Positions 62,458 to 64,000 of a stretch of 64,000 nucleotides of DNA are shown here, in pieces. A model generated the notes under the pieces. That model saw nothing but the letters and a program-made list of their open reading frames with translations, did no database searches and was not told where the DNA came from. Numbering within the stretch: the first letter of the stretch is position 1; every line of letters starts with the position of its first letter. The DNA lies in assembly GCF_900167255.1 (NCBI RefSeq), contig NZ_FUYB01000005.1, positions 124,001 to 188,000 on the forward strand, in the 5' to 3' direction. The translations under genes were made by a program, and so were the position numbers. Origin of the DNA: Thiothrix eikelboomii (GTDB taxonomy: Bacteria > Pseudomonadota > Gammaproteobacteria > Thiotrichales > Thiotrichaceae).

Positions 62458-62701
62458 CCTGCAACTCGTCTGCAATCTGGTCATTCTGCAAATTAACCAC
62501 TGGAACACCCAACCGCCCCAGTTCAAACATGAATTTCAGCTTCGCCATCCCGCAGAATTCCGCTGCCTTGCCTAGTGACAAGCGGTGCAGTTCAAACAAC
62601 TTGAGAGCCAGTAAAAAGCGTAATTCTTCCTCTAACTCGCGTGGAGCCTTGCCGGATGTGACCAATAGGTCATCAGCGTAAGGTATTGATAAACAGTGCA
62701 T
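62450..62701 (-). CDS. UPF0175-family antitoxin
   Basis: An 83-residue protein with the UPF0175 pattern: LEEELRFLLALKLFELHRLSLGKAAEFCGMAKLKFMFEL (helix, then a helix-turn-helix-like part, residues ~23-62, read in parts) and LGVPVVNL. These proteins are the usual partners of DUF3368 toxins. It overlaps the toxin gene by 8 bases, so translation is coupled. Probably binds its own promoter upstream of 62701. Confidence 0.85.
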   Translation of the reverse strand: MHCLSIPYADDLLVTSGKAPRELEEELRFLLALKLFELHRLSLGKAAEFCGMAKLKFMFELGRLGVPVVNLQNDQIADELQDD

Positions 62702-62772
62702 GGTGCTATTCCTGATACAGTTGTGTTCATAACGTTTAGCCTAGACAACTCAGCTCAAATACCCAACCCACC

Positions 62773-64000
62773 CTATTTAGGCGGGTCAACCATCCGCTTT
62801 TCCGCAGAGGAAACGGGGGTTTCGGTGGGGTTGGCTTCATCGCCTAGCCATTTTGCCAAAGCAGGGGCAGTACGCAGGTGCAAATCCCGTTGTGGGAAGG
62901 GCATTTCAATATGGTGTAATCTTAAGGCTGTTTCGATCTCCCAGCAATAATGTGCGTGTACTGCGCCCGGGCGTTTGACTGCATCAGGAGTTAACCAAAC
63001 CACTAAGTCAAAATTCAGTGCATTATCACCAAAGCCAGTCAGCCATACTTGTGGCTTACGGTTCGGCATAACAAGGGTGTAGGGAACTTTTTCTGCCGCT
63101 TCAATCAAAATGCGCCTGACTAGCTCTTTATCGGTACCGTAGGCGACACCAAAGGGGATGCGGATTCGGCGGTAGGCCTCACGCATTGTCCAGTTAACCA
63201 CGCGCCCGCTAACAAATTCAGAGTTAGGCACCACAATATCGACATTATCATTCGTGGTAATAACAGTACTACGCACCCGCATTTGCCGCACTTCTCCGGT
63301 GACACCGGAAGCTAATTCGACAAAATCACCGATTTTTAAACTTTTCTCAAACAGCAAAATAATGCCAGAGACAAAGTTATTAATCATATTCTGCAAGCCA
63401 AAACCGATACCGATACTCAAAGCAGAGGCAATCAGGGCAAACTTGCTTACATCCACACCAATGAAAGACAGAGCTACCATAAAACCGATGATAATGATGA
63501 GGTAATGCAAGACCCGCCGGACAATAAATAAAGGACCATCATATTCACGTCCCCGCGCCCGGGCTAATTTACGCAAACCATTGCGCAATAACACTGACAG
63601 TAGCCAAGCCACCAGCAAAATAATCGCAAAGCGCAAGATACTTAAAGTGGTGATCGGGACTTGATTAATTTCAAACAGGGGTTTACGTAAGCTATCCAAT
63701 GAAAACTCCACGACAGTACCTGCTGTATCGGTGACTGCTGATACGGCTGCCCTTGCCCCACCTTGCTCTTTAAGAATCTGACTATGCAGTAAATCCAGTA
63801 GCAGGGTATTAGCACTTAAGTTAGTTTCCAGCCGCACAACGGCAGCTAAAGCGGTATCACTGAGGCTGCGGTTTTCGGCTTGTAGGCTTTGGATTTGCTG
63901 AGGATCTGCGGTTTTATCGTAGACTTCAGGCTCTATAGAAGGGTCTGCCCGCTGATTGCTCAATTCAGTGCGCCATTGCCCTGCCGTTTCACCTAGGGTA
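62773..64000 (-). CDS. MscS-family mechanosensitive channel, 5' end outside the window
   Basis: The frame is open past the right edge, so at least 409 residues of the C-terminal part are seen and the start is missing. A helical N-terminal part (QIQSLQAENRSLSDTALAAVVRLE) precedes three membrane helices, the pore helix with LIASALSIGIGFGLQNMINNFVSGIILLFE (the glycine/alanine-rich TM3 of MscS) and a cytoplasmic beta/alpha-beta vestibule (IKIGDFVELASGVTGEV-type, DIVVPNSEFVSGRVVNW). It belongs to the larger MscS type with an extra N-terminal domain. It releases solutes on osmotic downshock. Confidence 0.92.
   Translation of the reverse strand, partial: TLGETAGQWRTELSNQRADPSIEPEVYDKTADPQQIQSLQAENRSLSDTALAAVVRLETNLSANTLLLDLLHSQILKEQGGARAAVSAVTDTAGTVVEFSLDSLRKPLFEINQVPITTLSILRFAIILLVAWLLSVLLRNGLRKLARARGREYDGPLFIVRRVLHYLIIIIGFMVALSFIGVDVSKFALIASALSIGIGFGLQNMINNFVSGIILLFEKSLKIGDFVELASGVTGEVRQMRVRSTVITTNDNVDIVVPNSEFVSGRVVNWTMREAYRRIRIPFGVAYGTDKELVRRILIEAAEKVPYTLVMPNRKPQVWLTGFGDNALNFDLVVWLTPDAVKRPGAVHAHYCWEIETALRLHHIEMPFPQRDLHLRTAPALAKWLGDEANPTETPVSSAEKRMVDPPK

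Overview
The window reads as chromosome of a Gammaproteobacterium with moderate GC content. The evidence is housekeeping genes of proteobacterial type (lspA, ispH, ubiB, an MltB-type transglycosylase, DUF2058 and DUF3301 proteins), a LiuR-like regulator, and a decayed xisH/xisI pair of the kind seen in cyanobacteria and some filamentous sulfur bacteria. A Thiotrichales-like host is a plausible guess but is not proven by this sequence.

Layout. 1-240: tail of lspA. 408-5525: a liv-type ABC transporter operon with its binding protein, closed by a strong terminator. 5598-12873 (minus): one operon with two sugar ABC permeases, a binding protein, a MelA-like GH4 alpha-galactosidase, a LacI-family regulator and a GH32 invertase, best read as uptake and cleavage of raffinose-type sugars. 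13080-23162 (minus): a second sugar operon with a binding protein, two permeases (one frameshifted), and a complete set of enzymes for oxidative (De Ley-Doudoroff) galactose breakdown plus a GH42 beta-galactosidase. It is divergent from an IclR regulator and an MsmK/UgpC-type ATPase (23273-25177), the only sugar-importer ATPase seen, which may energise both importers.

25366-29079: an RHH-like micro-ORF, a LysE exporter, DUF3301, ispH and a lytic transglycosylase. 29180-39927 (minus): a glycogen operon (glgC, GH57, malQ, glgB, glgA, glgP). 40117-44776: a pseudopilin, fused isobutyryl-CoA mutase icmF, and a divergent MerR regulator with a perfect palindromic operator between them. 44953-49572: an unrecognised glycosyltransferase-like protein carrying a tetranucleotide repeat, a mutarotase-like protein, an AGE-family sugar isomerase, a 1,5-anhydrofructose reductase and a lone RAM domain. 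49711-50462: xisH and xisI pseudogenes. 50580-55582: lldD, a small secreted protein, a YqjD/YqjE-like membrane operon, ubiB and DUF2058.

56000-61916 is the most interesting part: four tightly packed genes encoding a TIR protein, a MoxR AAA+ ATPase, a degenerate vWA-like protein and a 903-residue protein with an N-terminal adaptor, zinc ribbon, GAF, receiver-like and TIR-like regions. It looks like a conflict (defence) system of the MoxR/vWA ternary type with two TIR effectors, and the last gene shows a sharp drop in GC inside its own reading frame. A UPF0175/DUF3368 toxin-antitoxin pair (61963-62701) and a partial MscS channel close the window.
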